Shown: one piece after another, positions 16,289 through 25,163 of the stretch
Numbering within the stretch: position 1 is the first letter of the stretch
Layout of the letters: every line of letters begins with the position of its first letter
Assembly (NCBI RefSeq): GCF_006517275.1
Contig: NZ_CP041191.1
Span: 1,234,501 to 1,298,500 of the forward strand
Direction of reading: 5' to 3'
Length of the DNA: 64,000 nt
DNA from: Labrenzia sp. PHM005
GTDB lineage: Bacteria > Pseudomonadota > Alphaproteobacteria > Rhizobiales > Stappiaceae
Made by a program: the position numbers and the translations under genes
Notes under the pieces: model-generated
What the model saw: only the letters and a program-made list of their open reading frames with translations
Told to the model about the DNA's origin: nothing
The model's database searches: none

Positions 16289-17158
16289 TCATCCGGAAAA
16301 AGGCGCATCCTCAACGCCATTCACTCCGGGTTTGACGGCAAAAAGACCGCCGGATGCCGGCTCGCGGTCCAGGACATCCTGCGGGCTTGCCAAGCGAGAA
16401 GTTGTGATAAAGAGCGTGTCGAGATTTTCGCCGCCAAAGGCGCAGCAGGTCGGCTTCCAGACCGGGACTTCGAATACGCGATCGATTGTTCCATCCGGCG
16501 CAATGCGGATGACCCGCCGCCCTTCCCATTCGGCATTCCAGACCCCACCCTCTGCATCGACGCAAGAGCCGTCCGGCAGACCGGGCTCACCGCTCATGTC
16601 GCAGTGAAGCGACATTGGACCAAGCGAACCATCAGTGACATTGTACGGGTAGGCTCGGATCGTTTTTTCCGGTGTGTCGGTGAAGTACATGGTGCTGCCA
16701 TCGACACTGAAGCAGGTCGAATTGGCGCACGACACACCTTCGATGATGGGGGTGACAGTGAGATCGTGATCAATGCGCAGAACAGTTGAATTGGCATCGC
16801 CTGTGCCTTCGTTCATGCCACCTACGATAAGCCTGCCCTGACGGTCCGTTCGGCCATCGTTCAAGCGGGTGTTGGGATTGTCCGGCTCAAAATCATGGAT
16901 GGTGTCCAGAGCGCCTTTGTCCAGATCGAACAAAACTATGGACTGAGCGAATGCCACGATCAGCCCCCCGTTTTTGCGAGGAGCAAAACAGGCAACGCGG
17001 CTTGGCATGGAGTGGTTCTTTGCATCTCCGGAAATCGGGTCGTACGACAACAGCATTTCGCCATGGATGTCTGTCCACCATAGACGCTTGTCCTGCGGGT
17101 TCCAGAAAACACCCTCACCGTGATGGTTTTTGCAATCGAGCACCAACTCGGCCTGCAT
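16289..17158 (-). CDS. SMP-30/gluconolactonase-like sugar lactonase
   Basis: A 289-residue six-bladed beta-propeller of the SMP-30/luciferin-regenerating family, which hydrolyses aldonolactones using a divalent metal. The metal ligands are visible: Glu in HHGEGVFWN (residue 15), Asn in TRLNDGRTDRQGR near 100, and Asp in PDGSCVDAEGGVW near 195; the wall motif WWTDIHG is also typical. It is the first gene of the 12-gene operon and is read from a promoter overlapped by a GntR operator at 17226-17241. A sugar dehydrogenase such as the SDR of this operon or the uronate-dehydrogenase-like protein could supply its lactone. Confidence 0.9.
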   Translation of the reverse strand: MQAELVLDCKNHHGEGVFWNPQDKRLWWTDIHGEMLLSYDPISGDAKNHSMPSRVACFAPRKNGGLIVAFAQSIVLFDLDKGALDTIHDFEPDNPNTRLNDGRTDRQGRLIVGGMNEGTGDANSTVLRIDHDLTVTPIIEGVSCANSTCFSVDGSTMYFTDTPEKTIRAYPYNVTDGSLGPMSLHCDMSGEPGLPDGSCVDAEGGVWNAEWEGRRVIRIAPDGTIDRVFEVPVWKPTCCAFGGENLDTLFITTSRLASPQDVLDREPASGGLFAVKPGVNGVEDAPFSG

Positions 17159-17225
17159 TGCGATTTACCTCCCAGAATTCGCAACTGCGGTGACACCTAC
17201 TCAAGCATCATCCATTTTCTTTGGC

Positions 17226-17241
17226 ATCTGATATACCAGAT
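17226..17241 (-). promoter_or_regulatory. GntR operator 1 within the promoter of the lactonase/ABC-1 operon
   Basis: The sequence ATCTGATATACCAGAT is a near-perfect palindrome. On the minus strand TTGCTC (17251-17256) and TATCAG (17228-17233) are spaced by 17 bases and make a good -35/-10 pair, so the operator covers the -10 box. Repression by steric block is expected, with release by a sugar-derived ligand. Confidence 0.8.
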
Positions 17242-17587
17242 TTGGTATTTGAGCAAGCTCCGATTTTTCTCCAGCGGATAATTCAAAGTAATTTGATGTT
17301 TGAAAATCCGAACGCAACAGGCGGCGACTCCTAATAAACAATTGTAATAATTATTGAATATAGCCACCACGTTTAGAGGCGCAGTTTGAGTCCTGTTCAG
17401 AAATAAATATATACTGCGCCGTAAAAAGAATAATATTTCCGCGTTACTGTATCAGTTTTTCTTTCCTTGAAAAAATTACAAGTTTACAAATAACAATTGT
17501 TTTATAGCCCGCGACATCAGAGAAAAAACGGAGTAATATCAGTAACATTCAAGTTTTTACATAAGAGCTCACATATTTTCGATTGAC

Positions 17588-17603
17588 ATCTGATATACCA
17601 GAT
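17588..17603 (+). promoter_or_regulatory. GntR operator 2 within the promoter of gntR1/ABC-2
   Basis: This is identical to operator 1 (ATCTGATATACCAGAT). It lies between a consensus -35 TTGACA (17583-17588) and a -10-like CATATT (17606-17611), spacing 17. The site is 40 bases before the gntR1 start, so autoregulation is likely. Confidence 0.8.
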
Positions 17604-17643
17604 TACATATTTCGACACACCTCGATTTAGAGGAGGGAGGAAT

Positions 17644-18336
17644 ATGACTGGTTTCAAAAGGCCGAAATTGCTTGCGCAAACGGTGCTGGACCACCTACGC
17701 AATTTGATCGTGCAAGGGGATCTTAAGCTCGGAGAGGCGATCTCTGAGCGGCAGCTCGCCGAGCGATTGCAAGTGTCCAAAACGCCGGTACGAGAAGCTC
17801 TCGCGCAATTGCGCTCAGAAGGTCTGGTGCAGATCTTTCCGCAAAAAGGTGCTTTTGTTTTCACGCTTGGAGGCGATGAGGTTGCCAAGCTTTGTGATTT
17901 CCGGCTTCCCATCGAAATCGCAGCGGCAAAGCTGGCATGTCAGCGCGATCTTCACGGTGTTCGCGATGAACTTGCAAAAGTTGTTTGTGAGATGCGCGAC
18001 GCGCTTTCACGAGGGGACACGAGAGCTTACCTCGATCTCGATACCGCCTTCCACAGCGTGTTCCTAAATCACTGCGGCAATCCCTATTTGGTTGATACTT
18101 ATAAGCGGTTTGCCGGAAAAATCGCTGCGTTACGCACGCACCTTGCCGTGAAGCCGTTCCACACAAAGCTGTCGATGCAGGAGCATGAAGAAATCCTGGA
18201 ATCATTGGACGGCGGCTCGATAACACAAACCATTAACATCCTCAGTCATCACATCGACCGCACCCGCGTGACCTATTCGGTCGGAGTGCATGACATTGCA
18301 GCTGCGGATTTTGTTGATGTTGGGAAGGCCAGCTAG
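17644..18336 (+). CDS. GntR/FCD-family transcriptional regulator 1
   Basis: A 230-residue repressor-type regulator. The N-terminal winged helix reads LAQTVLDHLRNLIVQGDLKLGEAISERQLAERLQVSKTPVREALAQLRSEGLVQIFPQKGAFVF, and the C-terminal all-helical FCD domain has the metal/ligand residues in LDLDTAFHSVFL, MQEHEEIL and LSHHIDRTR. An AGGAGGGAGG site precedes the ATG. The stop touches the ATG of the ABC ATPase, so regulator and transporter are co-transcribed. The operator upstream is shared with four other promoters in the window. It closely resembles regulator 2 (23794) in the HTH (SKTPVREALAQLR-EGLV), so the two probably read the same site. Confidence 0.92.
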   Translation: MTGFKRPKLLAQTVLDHLRNLIVQGDLKLGEAISERQLAERLQVSKTPVREALAQLRSEGLVQIFPQKGAFVFTLGGDEVAKLCDFRLPIEIAAAKLACQRDLHGVRDELAKVVCEMRDALSRGDTRAYLDLDTAFHSVFLNHCGNPYLVDTYKRFAGKIAALRTHLAVKPFHTKLSMQEHEEILESLDGGSITQTINILSHHIDRTRVTYSVGVHDIAAADFVDVGKAS

Positions 18337-19878
18337 ATGATCGCCACAGAACCTCTTATCGAATTGAAGGGCGTTGCCAAGAGTTTTGGCTCCAACAAGG
18401 TCATTCATCACATCGATTTCGACCTTCAGCCAGGTGAAATTCACGCGCTTGTAGGTGAAAACGGTGCTGGAAAATCGACTTGCCTCGGCATGATGTATGG
18501 CTTGCACCAGTCGGATGCCGGTTCGGTATATTTGTCAGGCAAACAGACCATTATCGAAAATCCCGCGCATGCCCAAAGGCTTGGTATTGGCTGTGTGTTC
18601 CAGGAATTAAGCCTTGCGGGCGGCCTGTCGGTCGCTGAGAACATCTATGCAGGCCACGCGCCATCGCGCGGTGGAATTGTGGACTGGAAGAAACTGCGCA
18701 AGAGTGCAGCCGATCTTTTGGCCGAATTCAATCTTGATATCGATGTCAAGATGCCGGTGGACCGGCTGCCCATAAGCTCCCGCCAAGTCGTCGAAATCGC
18801 CAAGGCCTTATCACTGAGTTCTCAGGTCATTCTGCTGGATGAGCCAACATCCGCTCTGACACCGGATGAAGTGAGTTCGCTCTTTACGATTTTGCGCAAG
18901 CTGACCGAGCGCGGTATCGGCATTGTATATGTTAGCCATCATATGTCGGAGATTTTCGAAATCTCGGACCGCATCACGGTGCTGCGGGACGGCCGGAAAA
19001 TCAGCACGCGCAAACCTTCCGAAACGAGCGAAAACGAGATTGTCACGGAAATGATCGGGGGGCAGATGCCGACCGGCGGAGAAGCGTCCGGCTCGGCATT
19101 GGGTGAGGTGGTTTTGGAAGCCAAGAACCTTTCGTTTCCAGGTGTTTATGAAGATGTCTCCTTGACCCTGCGAAAGGGAGAAATTGTCGGCCTCGCTGGA
19201 TTGATGGGCTCCCGCCGCAGCGTTATTGCCAAGGCATTGACTGGCCTGTTTTCTTCCAGAAGCGGATCGCTGAACGTGAAAGGCAAGGACGTTCATTTCT
19301 CGTCCCTCCCCCAAGCTATGGCCGCGGGCCTTGGGTACGTTCCGGAAGAACGCAAAACGGATGGTTTGTTTCTCGATCACTCTGTCCGCGACAACTTGAT
19401 CGCGGCCAGTCTCGGCAAGCACACATCAAACGGTTTATTCAAACTCGCATCTGCGCGAACGGCAACGTCCGAGGCGATCAAGAGGTTCTCGGTAAAAACC
19501 AAGGATCAAGACACTGCAATTCGGTACTTGTCCGGCGGCAACCAGCAAAAAATCATGCTGGCTAAGTGGCTGGAAACGGACCCGGATATTTTGATCATCG
19601 ATGAACCGACGAAGGGCGTTGATGTCGGTGCGAAGTTCCAAATTCATGATGAACTGCGCAAGCGGGCCGAGGACGGTATGGCGATCCTAGTTGTGTCCTC
19701 TGACTTTCCCGAACTTGCCGCATTAACCAACCGGATTGTTGTTGTCCGAGAGGGCAAGCTTGCCGGGGAAGTCAGGGCGGAAAACGCCACAGATGAATCA
19801 ATTCTCAGACTAGCCGCGGGCGTGGATGCCTCTTCGGCAACCACTTTTACCCAAGATGCGGAGGCCGCACTCCAATGA
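18337..19878 (+). CDS. CUT2-family sugar ABC transporter ATP-binding protein (system 2)
   Basis: A 513-residue double ATPase. Domain 1: Walker A GENGAGKST, an unusual signature LPISSRQVVEIAKAL, Walker B VILLDEPTSAL. Domain 2: degenerate P-loop GLMGSRRS, signature LSGGNQQKIMLAKWL, Walker B ILIIDEPTKGVDVGAK. It starts directly after the gntR1 stop and overlaps the permease gene by four bases, so the three are one translational unit. It is a paralogue of the ATPases at 13622 and 35442. Confidence 0.93.
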   Translation: MIATEPLIELKGVAKSFGSNKVIHHIDFDLQPGEIHALVGENGAGKSTCLGMMYGLHQSDAGSVYLSGKQTIIENPAHAQRLGIGCVFQELSLAGGLSVAENIYAGHAPSRGGIVDWKKLRKSAADLLAEFNLDIDVKMPVDRLPISSRQVVEIAKALSLSSQVILLDEPTSALTPDEVSSLFTILRKLTERGIGIVYVSHHMSEIFEISDRITVLRDGRKISTRKPSETSENEIVTEMIGGQMPTGGEASGSALGEVVLEAKNLSFPGVYEDVSLTLRKGEIVGLAGLMGSRRSVIAKALTGLFSSRSGSLNVKGKDVHFSSLPQAMAAGLGYVPEERKTDGLFLDHSVRDNLIAASLGKHTSNGLFKLASARTATSEAIKRFSVKTKDQDTAIRYLSGGNQQKIMLAKWLETDPDILIIDEPTKGVDVGAKFQIHDELRKRAEDGMAILVVSSDFPELAALTNRIVVVREGKLAGEVRAENATDESILRLAAGVDASSATTFTQDAEAALQ

Positions 19879-20864
19879 GCCTACAAACTTTAAATGAAAC
19901 TGCCAGTCCTTCGCTGACCGGCCGTATCCTCTCAGCGTGTCTTCACACCCGTGAAGTGACATTGATCCTAATGATCCTGGCGATCGTCGTCGTGATGTCC
20001 TTTGTGTCGCCGTACTTCCTGAGCGCCAGTAATTTCCGCGCTGTCGCGGTTGGGATGACGCCGACTGCAATCATTGTGATCGGTATGGCCATCTTGCTGG
20101 CGTCCGGCGGCTTCGACTTGTCGGTGGGCTCGGTAATGGCCTTGTCGAGTACAGTTGTTGCTTTACTTCTGCTGGCCGGTGTTCCAATTCCAGTTGCCAT
20201 TGTTCTCGGACTGGTCCTCGGGGCGGTTGCGGGGCTGGTCAACGGCATCCTGATCACGGCGGTGGGCATCAACCCGCTGGTCGCGACCTTGGGCACCATG
20301 TCGATCGCCCGCGGCATTGCGCTTGTCTTGACCGAGGGTTTTTCCGTAAGCAGCCTGCCGGCAGCCTTCGGTTATGCAGGCAAAGCCAGCGTTTTCGGAA
20401 TTCCGCTGCTGGTTGTTCTGACCTTGTCGCTGATTGTCCTTTTTGACCTGGCAGTCCGGCACACCCGCTTCTTCCGCCAGATCTACTTCATCGGGGCCAA
20501 TGAGAAGGCCGCTATGCTGTCGGGAATTGCCGTCAACCGGGTGCGCATCATCGCTTATGTCCTGACCGGCATTCTTGCTGCACTGGCCGGCGTACTCCTT
20601 GCGTCCCGCTTGATGAGCGGGACACCGACGGCGGGCAACGCGTTGGAGCTGCAGGTATTGGCAGCAGCTGTGATCGGCGGAGCCTCCTTGCGCGGCGGTG
20701 AAGGCACGATCCTCGGCGCGTTCCTCGGGGTCGTCTTTGTCGCGTTGATCAACAACGCCATGACCATGCTGGCTGTCTCCATCTACTGGCAGATGATCGT
20801 CATTGGCGCCGTGCTCGTCTGCGCCGTCGCCCTCGACATGCTGGTCCGGCGCAAAGTCACCTAA
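19875..20864 (+). CDS. CUT2-family sugar ABC transporter permease (system 2)
   Basis: An RbsC-like inner-membrane permease of 329 residues with about ten membrane segments. ASGGFDLSVGSVMAL replaces the more usual GGIDLS motif, and FIGANEKAAMLSGIAVNRV and VLAAAVIGGASLRGGEGT are the coupling and conserved C-terminal blocks. The gene overlaps the ATPase by ATGA and is followed after 39 bases by its binding protein. Confidence 0.93.
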   Translation: MSLQTLNETASPSLTGRILSACLHTREVTLILMILAIVVVMSFVSPYFLSASNFRAVAVGMTPTAIIVIGMAILLASGGFDLSVGSVMALSSTVVALLLLAGVPIPVAIVLGLVLGAVAGLVNGILITAVGINPLVATLGTMSIARGIALVLTEGFSVSSLPAAFGYAGKASVFGIPLLVVLTLSLIVLFDLAVRHTRFFRQIYFIGANEKAAMLSGIAVNRVRIIAYVLTGILAALAGVLLASRLMSGTPTAGNALELQVLAAAVIGGASLRGGEGTILGAFLGVVFVALINNAMTMLAVSIYWQMIVIGAVLVCAVALDMLVRRKVT

Positions 20865-20903
20865 TCCCAAATCTCAGTTGGTCCAATCACTCGGGAGGAA
20901 CCC

Positions 20904-21899
20904 ATGACCAATATTATACTGAACCGTAGAAAACTTCTGGCAGGTGCCGGTGGCTTAAGCCTTGCCGGTATGAGCCTACCGCATATTTCCAGTGACGCGC
21001 TGGCCGCTGGTGCAGGGAAGGAATATGTTTTCCTGTCCATCGTAACCCAGGTGCCGTTCTGGGCGGATCACCGGGCGGCTCTTAAAGACCTTGAGGAAGT
21101 CCTCGACATCAAAACGACCTTCACCGGTCCTCTGGACTTCGATACCGCTGCTCAAGCGCGCCAGCTTGATGAACTGATCGCCCGCCGTCCGGCCGGCATC
21201 CTGATTTTCCCGGGAGATCCGGCGACACTCGCGCCAGGCATTGAGCGGGCAGTTGAGGCCGGTATTCCGATCACCACATGTATTGGCGATGTGCCGCAAA
21301 GTCCGCGTTCGTCCTTCCTTGGTATCAACGGCTTTGAAGCCGGCAAGGTCGGCGGCGAGCTCCTGGCTGAAGCCATTGGCGGCAAGGGCAAGGTACTGCT
21401 GGGCACATTCCCGGCGCCATCCACTTTGGAACGTGTGGAAGGCTACAAAGCGGTCTTCAAAGAAAAATATCCGGACATCGAAGTTGTTGACGTGGTCAAC
21501 GACCGCGCCGACCCGTCCTATGCTCCGACCGCCTACCTTCAAGGCATCCAGGCCCACCCGGACATCGTTGGTATTGGCGGCACGGACGGCGACAGTGGCA
21601 AGGGGGCTGCAATCGCAGTTCATGAGGCTGGCCGGGCTGGCGATATTAAGATCGTCGCAATGGACCGCAATGACGACATGCTGCCGTACATTGAAGATGG
21701 CACCATCCATGGGGCGGTCGCCCAAAAATCCTACCTGGAAGCCTATCTCGCCGTTCACATGATGCACTGGCAGAACACGGAAGGCCTCAAAGTTGTTCCG
21801 GATTGGAAATCGGCCAACATCAACCCGTTGCCGGAGCAGGTGGTCACCGGTGTGATGACAATCACCAAAGACAACGTGAACCAATTCAAACACGTTTAA
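20904..21899 (+). CDS. Sugar-binding protein of ABC system 2, Tat-exported
   Basis: A 331-residue type I periplasmic binding protein. The leader MTNIILNRRKLLAGAGGLSLAGM carries a twin-arginine motif (NRRKLL) followed by a weakly hydrophobic stretch and an ALA cleavage site, so Tat export is likely; binding proteins 1 and 3 have ordinary Sec signals. Mature features: VFLSIVTQVPFWADHRAALKDLEE, DELIARRPAGILIFPGDP and GIPITTCIGDVPQSPRSSFLGINGFEAG, as in ribose/rhizopine binders. GGAGG precedes the ATG. A hairpin follows the stop before the next gene. Confidence 0.9.
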   Translation: MTNIILNRRKLLAGAGGLSLAGMSLPHISSDALAAGAGKEYVFLSIVTQVPFWADHRAALKDLEEVLDIKTTFTGPLDFDTAAQARQLDELIARRPAGILIFPGDPATLAPGIERAVEAGIPITTCIGDVPQSPRSSFLGINGFEAGKVGGELLAEAIGGKGKVLLGTFPAPSTLERVEGYKAVFKEKYPDIEVVDVVNDRADPSYAPTAYLQGIQAHPDIVGIGGTDGDSGKGAAIAVHEAGRAGDIKIVAMDRNDDMLPYIEDGTIHGAVAQKSYLEAYLAVHMMHWQNTEGLKVVPDWKSANINPLPEQVVTGVMTITKDNVNQFKHV

Positions 21900-21910
21900 A
21901 CATACCCAAA

Positions 21911-21936
21911 GGCGCACAGTCTCCCTCCTGTGCGCC
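21911..21936 (+). promoter_or_regulatory. Hairpin after binding-protein gene 2
   Basis: A perfect 9-bp stem (21911-21919 with 21928-21936) with an 8-base loop lies between the binding-protein stop and the next start at 21956. The bases after it are CT-rich without a clear T run, so partial termination or protection of the upstream message is suggested. Confidence 0.55.
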
Positions 21937-21955
21937 GACTTCTTTCCGGATTGTC

Positions 21956-22819
21956 ATGTCTTCCAGCTCCCTTTGGCAACGCCTGCCGTTGACCGCCGGA
22001 GATCTTGAACTCAGCCTGCTGCCTGGCATCGGTGGTCGGGTGATGGATGTCTGTTACCGCGGCCAGTCCCTGCTTTTTGAAAACCCTGATTCAAAAGAAA
22101 TCTTGCCGGACTTGGACGCACTGGAGAAGGTCCCGAGCCGGGCAAAACACTTGCCGTTCCCGTTGTGGGGTGGAGAAAAAACATGGGTCGCGCCTCAAGC
22201 CAATTGGCCGCAAGAGGCCCCTCATCCAGTCTTGGACTCAGGCGTTTATTCCCATGAGTTCATGTCATCATCAAAAGTGAAGATGGTGAGCGCAGTTTGT
22301 CCTTTGAGCGGACTGCAAGTGACCCGAGTCGTTTCTATTGGTGAATACGGCACAACGTGGACCGTTGAACATCAGCTTACCAACCGTTCCGATGCCTCTG
22401 TAACAACCGGGATCTGGTCTGTGATGATGATCGAAAGGCCGGTAAGTATTCGCTTTCAGGCGCGGGCTGCGGAAGAGTATACGGCCATGATGGGGGATCC
22501 TGCGCTGTTCCTTTCCAGCGCAACGCAATTTGATGAAATCCGCTGCGAAAACGCTCAAGAATTTAAACTGGGTGTCCATCTCATGTCTCCTCGCGCTGCA
22601 GTTCATATTCCAGTTTCCGGCAACGTCATCGTCTTGGAGACACAGATATCGGAATTGAGATCCGCCGATTGCTATGCGCATGGCCATGCACTCGAAGTCT
22701 ACAATTCCGGGCACTACAACTACGCCGAACTGGAATGGCACAGCCCCTTGGCCGAATTGGCACCTGGTCAGTCAGTGGCTGTCAGTATCATCCATTCAAT
22801 CAGGGAGTTTGCTTCATGA
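21956..22819 (+). CDS. Galactose-mutarotase-like (DUF4380-type) protein
   Basis: A 287-residue beta-rich protein with no signal peptide. LTAGDLELSLLPGIGGRVMDVCYRGQSLLFENP at the N-terminus resembles the aldose-epimerase fold opening, and PFPLWGGEKTWVAPQANWP is a pattern seen in DUF4380-like mutarotase-fold proteins. It may interconvert sugar anomers or bind a sugar. The classical catalytic His/Glu pair of GalM was not identified with confidence. The start at 21956 is chosen since the longer frame begins inside the binding-protein gene. It overlaps the next gene by four bases. Confidence 0.6.
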   Translation: MSSSSLWQRLPLTAGDLELSLLPGIGGRVMDVCYRGQSLLFENPDSKEILPDLDALEKVPSRAKHLPFPLWGGEKTWVAPQANWPQEAPHPVLDSGVYSHEFMSSSKVKMVSAVCPLSGLQVTRVVSIGEYGTTWTVEHQLTNRSDASVTTGIWSVMMIERPVSIRFQARAAEEYTAMMGDPALFLSSATQFDEIRCENAQEFKLGVHLMSPRAAVHIPVSGNVIVLETQISELRSADCYAHGHALEVYNSGHYNYAELEWHSPLAELAPGQSVAVSIIHSIREFAS

Positions 22820-23631
22820 GCAAGCGGGTTATGATCACCGGAGCGTCAGGGCACCTTGGAGGCAAGCTCTTTGATCACCTGAAAACAGAGACCGACTGTC
22901 ATCCAATTGGATTGGATATCCGCGAAACCAACAGGCCCGATTGCCACGTAGCGGATTTCTCTGCACCTGGAGATTGGATCGAGCTTCTTGACGGTACAGA
23001 TGTCATCGTCCATTTGGCAGCCGATCGCAGCCCGGATGCCAGTTGGGGCTCGTCTATCGAAAACAACATGAATGCCACTCTCAATCTTCTCCATGCTGCG
23101 GCCAAGCATGACGTAAAACGATTTGTTTTTGCGAGTTCCAACTGGCTGCATGGCGGATACCGGTTTTCAAAGGAGCTGCTGACACCGGATTTGGAGCCAA
23201 AACCGGTCAATGCCTACGGCGTCTCCAAGCTGTTTGGAGAGCGCCTTGGCGAATATTTCTCGCGTGAATATGGGCTTTCTTTCATAAGCATGCGGATTGG
23301 CTGGACACAGTGGACCCACGGCAACCGGCCTGGCCGGCATATGGCCATGGGACGGTGGGGCCAGGAAATGTGGCTCAGCGACCGGGATTATCTCAACGGC
23401 ATGACATGTGCCGTTCAGGCCGAAGATGTGAATTATGCTGTCCTCAATTTAATCTCGGACAACGCCGGTATGCGCTGGGATCTTGAACCCACGCGCGCCG
23501 TTATTGGTTATGTTCCGATGGACAGTTGGAAAGCCGATGTACCGGCGGCGATGGCCGCAAAATCCTGGCTTTTGAAACAGGTAACAACAACATTTCCCGC
23601 GTGGTTCAAGGCGCGGTTTCCGGATTGGTAA
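22816..23631 (+). CDS. NAD-dependent epimerase/dehydratase family protein, uronate-dehydrogenase-like
   Basis: A 271-residue extended SDR. TGASGHLGG near residue 8 binds NAD; DVIVHLAADRSPDASW, FVFASSNWLHGGY and NAYGVSKLFGERL (catalytic Tyr and Lys) follow, then ISMRIGWTQ. The FASSN, YGVSK-FGE and R-IG pattern matches bacterial uronate dehydrogenases, which oxidise galacturonate or glucuronate to the aldarolactone. That would feed a lactonase, two of which lie in this regulon. The ATG at 22816 overlaps the previous stop (ATGA). A sugar epimerase remains an alternative. Confidence 0.68.
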   Translation: MSKRVMITGASGHLGGKLFDHLKTETDCHPIGLDIRETNRPDCHVADFSAPGDWIELLDGTDVIVHLAADRSPDASWGSSIENNMNATLNLLHAAAKHDVKRFVFASSNWLHGGYRFSKELLTPDLEPKPVNAYGVSKLFGERLGEYFSREYGLSFISMRIGWTQWTHGNRPGRHMAMGRWGQEMWLSDRDYLNGMTCAVQAEDVNYAVLNLISDNAGMRWDLEPTRAVIGYVPMDSWKADVPAAMAAKSWLLKQVTTTFPAWFKARFPDW

Positions 23632-23737
23632 AACCCATCGAATGCGGCTGTACAAGTTTCGCGTCACACTGATTCTACGCTTCAGGGAGAGCTGCATTTC
23701 CACATAGCAAGTGCTTTGTGCCTTTTCAAAAGTCTGA

Positions 23738-23753
23738 ATCTGGCATACCAGAT
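23738..23753 (+). promoter_or_regulatory. GntR operator 3 upstream of gntR2
   Basis: The sequence ATCTGGCATACCAGAT differs from the perfect palindrome at one position. It is 40 bases before the gntR2 ATG, the same distance as operator 2 from gntR1. No -35/-10 pair is as clear here as at the other sites. Confidence 0.72.
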
Positions 23754-23793
23754 AGCCAGTTACCTTGTGTTGGATTGGTTTGAGGCATTTGAA

Positions 23794-24441
23794 ATGGTGA
23801 TTGAGCGCCCAAAATCACTGCGAGATCTGGTTTTGGATAATTTGCGCCGTCGCATCGTCAGTGGGCAGCTGGCAATGGGGCAAGCCTTGTCTGAACGCAA
23901 GATCTCAGACGATCTACAAGTGTCCAAAACGCCAGTCAGAGAAGCACTCGCCCAGTTGCGTGAAGAAGGTCTCGTTGAGATTGAGCCTCAAAAGGGAGCC
24001 AAGGTCTTCACACTGACGGGCGATGAAGTCGACCAGATCTGTGATTTCCGGCTAACCATTGAGCTGGCTGCATTCAAACATGCCTTGTGGAACGACCGGG
24101 ACGCGCTGGTTGAGGATATGAGCAAAATTGTAGCGGATATGCACGAGGAACTGTCCAAGGGTGAGGTCGAATCCTACTTGGATCTGGACACAGAATTTCA
24201 CCGCTTGGCCTTTAAGTACTGCGGCAACGAGTATCTCGCTTCGAGCTATGAGCGATATGAAGGCAAGATAGCGGCGCTGCGTACCCATATGGCGGCACTT
24301 CCAGATCACACCATCAAATCAATGCAGGAGCATCGTGATTTGCTCGAAGTGTGCAGAAATCGCGATTTGGACCGGCTCCAGGACGTGTTGAAAACTCACT
24401 TCAATCGGACCCGGGATTGCTACGCTCAGACACTCGGCTAG
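23794..24441 (+). CDS. GntR/FCD-family transcriptional regulator 2
   Basis: A 215-residue paralogue of regulator 1. The winged helix has LRDLVLDNLRRRIVSGQLAMGQALSERKISDDLQVSKTPVREALAQLREEGLVEIEPQKGAKVF; the FCD domain keeps LDLDTEFHRLAF, MQEHRDLL and KTHFNRTR. The ATG at 23794 is preferred over a start at 23716, because the extra 26 residues would be translated from the operator itself. It stands alone, convergent with larB (the ends overlap by four bases). It likely co-regulates the same operators as regulators 1 and 3. Confidence 0.9.
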   Translation: MVIERPKSLRDLVLDNLRRRIVSGQLAMGQALSERKISDDLQVSKTPVREALAQLREEGLVEIEPQKGAKVFTLTGDEVDQICDFRLTIELAAFKHALWNDRDALVEDMSKIVADMHEELSKGEVESYLDLDTEFHRLAFKYCGNEYLASSYERYEGKIAALRTHMAALPDHTIKSMQEHRDLLEVCRNRDLDRLQDVLKTHFNRTRDCYAQTLG

Positions 24442-25163
24442 TAAGCGGTTTCTTGATTGGTAATCCGAATCTTATCCAATTTTGCTGCGGTCGCAGGGGT
24501 ATTGTTCAGCATGTTTAGAGCCCGCATTGCGGCGCAGGCCGCGCCATAGCCGTTGTCAATATTGGTGACCGTCAATCCGGGAGAGCAGCTGGCCAGCATG
24601 GCGTTCAGTGCGGTTTCGCCGCCGCGTGCAGCGCCGTAACCTGTTGAGCTGGGGACGCCAATAACGATTGAGGGAATAAGCCCCGAAAGGACTGTTGGCA
24701 GGGCTGCGTCCATTCCGGCTACGGCAATCACAACAGGCATGGCGGCAATATCCTTTACCCGTTCCAGTAAACGCCAGAGACCTGCCACGCCGACATCCTG
24801 AATCAACAGGCTGGAATGGCCGTGAAAGGCCAGCGTTTCTTGAACCTCCAAGGCGACGGGGGCATCCGAGGAGCCGCCGGAAACAATGGCGGTTTGAGGT
24901 GGGCCGGGTATATCCGCAACCTCGCCTTGAACAGCAATGCAGGCGTCCCGGCGGTACCTCAGCAGATCTCTCTGGGGCGCAGGAATGGCGTCAAACTTCT
25001 CAAACGACAGACGGGTGTAGAGCCGCCGAATGTTCTCCGCTTGGCTCATCCGGATGATATCTCCGATCTGGTCAACCGTCTTTTGCTCGCACAAGACAGC
25101 TTCTTCGACACCCGTGCGGGCACGGCGCTGTTCATCCATGATGATGGCTGGGAAATGGGTCAT
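24438..25163 (-). CDS. larB: Nickel-pincer cofactor biosynthesis protein LarB
   Basis: LarB carboxylates and hydrolyses nicotinic acid adenine dinucleotide to start synthesis of the nickel-pincer nucleotide. The C-terminal half is an AIR-carboxylase-like (PurE) domain: AIVSGGSSDAPVALEVQETLAFHG, LIQDVGVAGLWRLLER, VVIAVAGMDAALPTVLSGL, IGVPSSTGYGAARGGETALNAMLASCSPGL and NIDNGYGAA. The N-terminus has RRARTGVEEAVLCEQKT, normal for LarB. The 241-residue length is typical. It is the last gene of gntR3-larC-larE-larB and overlaps larE by four bases. Confidence 0.95.
   Translation of the reverse strand: MTHFPAIIMDEQRRARTGVEEAVLCEQKTVDQIGDIIRMSQAENIRRLYTRLSFEKFDAIPAPQRDLLRYRRDACIAVQGEVADIPGPPQTAIVSGGSSDAPVALEVQETLAFHGHSSLLIQDVGVAGLWRLLERVKDIAAMPVVIAVAGMDAALPTVLSGLIPSIVIGVPSSTGYGAARGGETALNAMLASCSPGLTVTNIDNGYGAACAAMRALNMLNNTPATAAKLDKIRITNQETAY

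Larger units (their letters stand above)
17159..17643. other. Divergent AT-rich regulatory region between lactonase operon and gntR1 operon
   Basis: No gene is supported in this 485-base region. It carries one copy of the 16-bp GntR operator near each end, each overlapping a plausible sigma-70 promoter that points outward. The middle (17290-17560) is very AT-rich and shows no further clear site. Confidence 0.75.

Noticed and set aside
24438..24441. Gene overlap between gntR2 and larB as a sign of wrong ends
   Set aside because: Both genes are convergent and end with normal C-termini; a four-base overlap of stop codons is ordinary.
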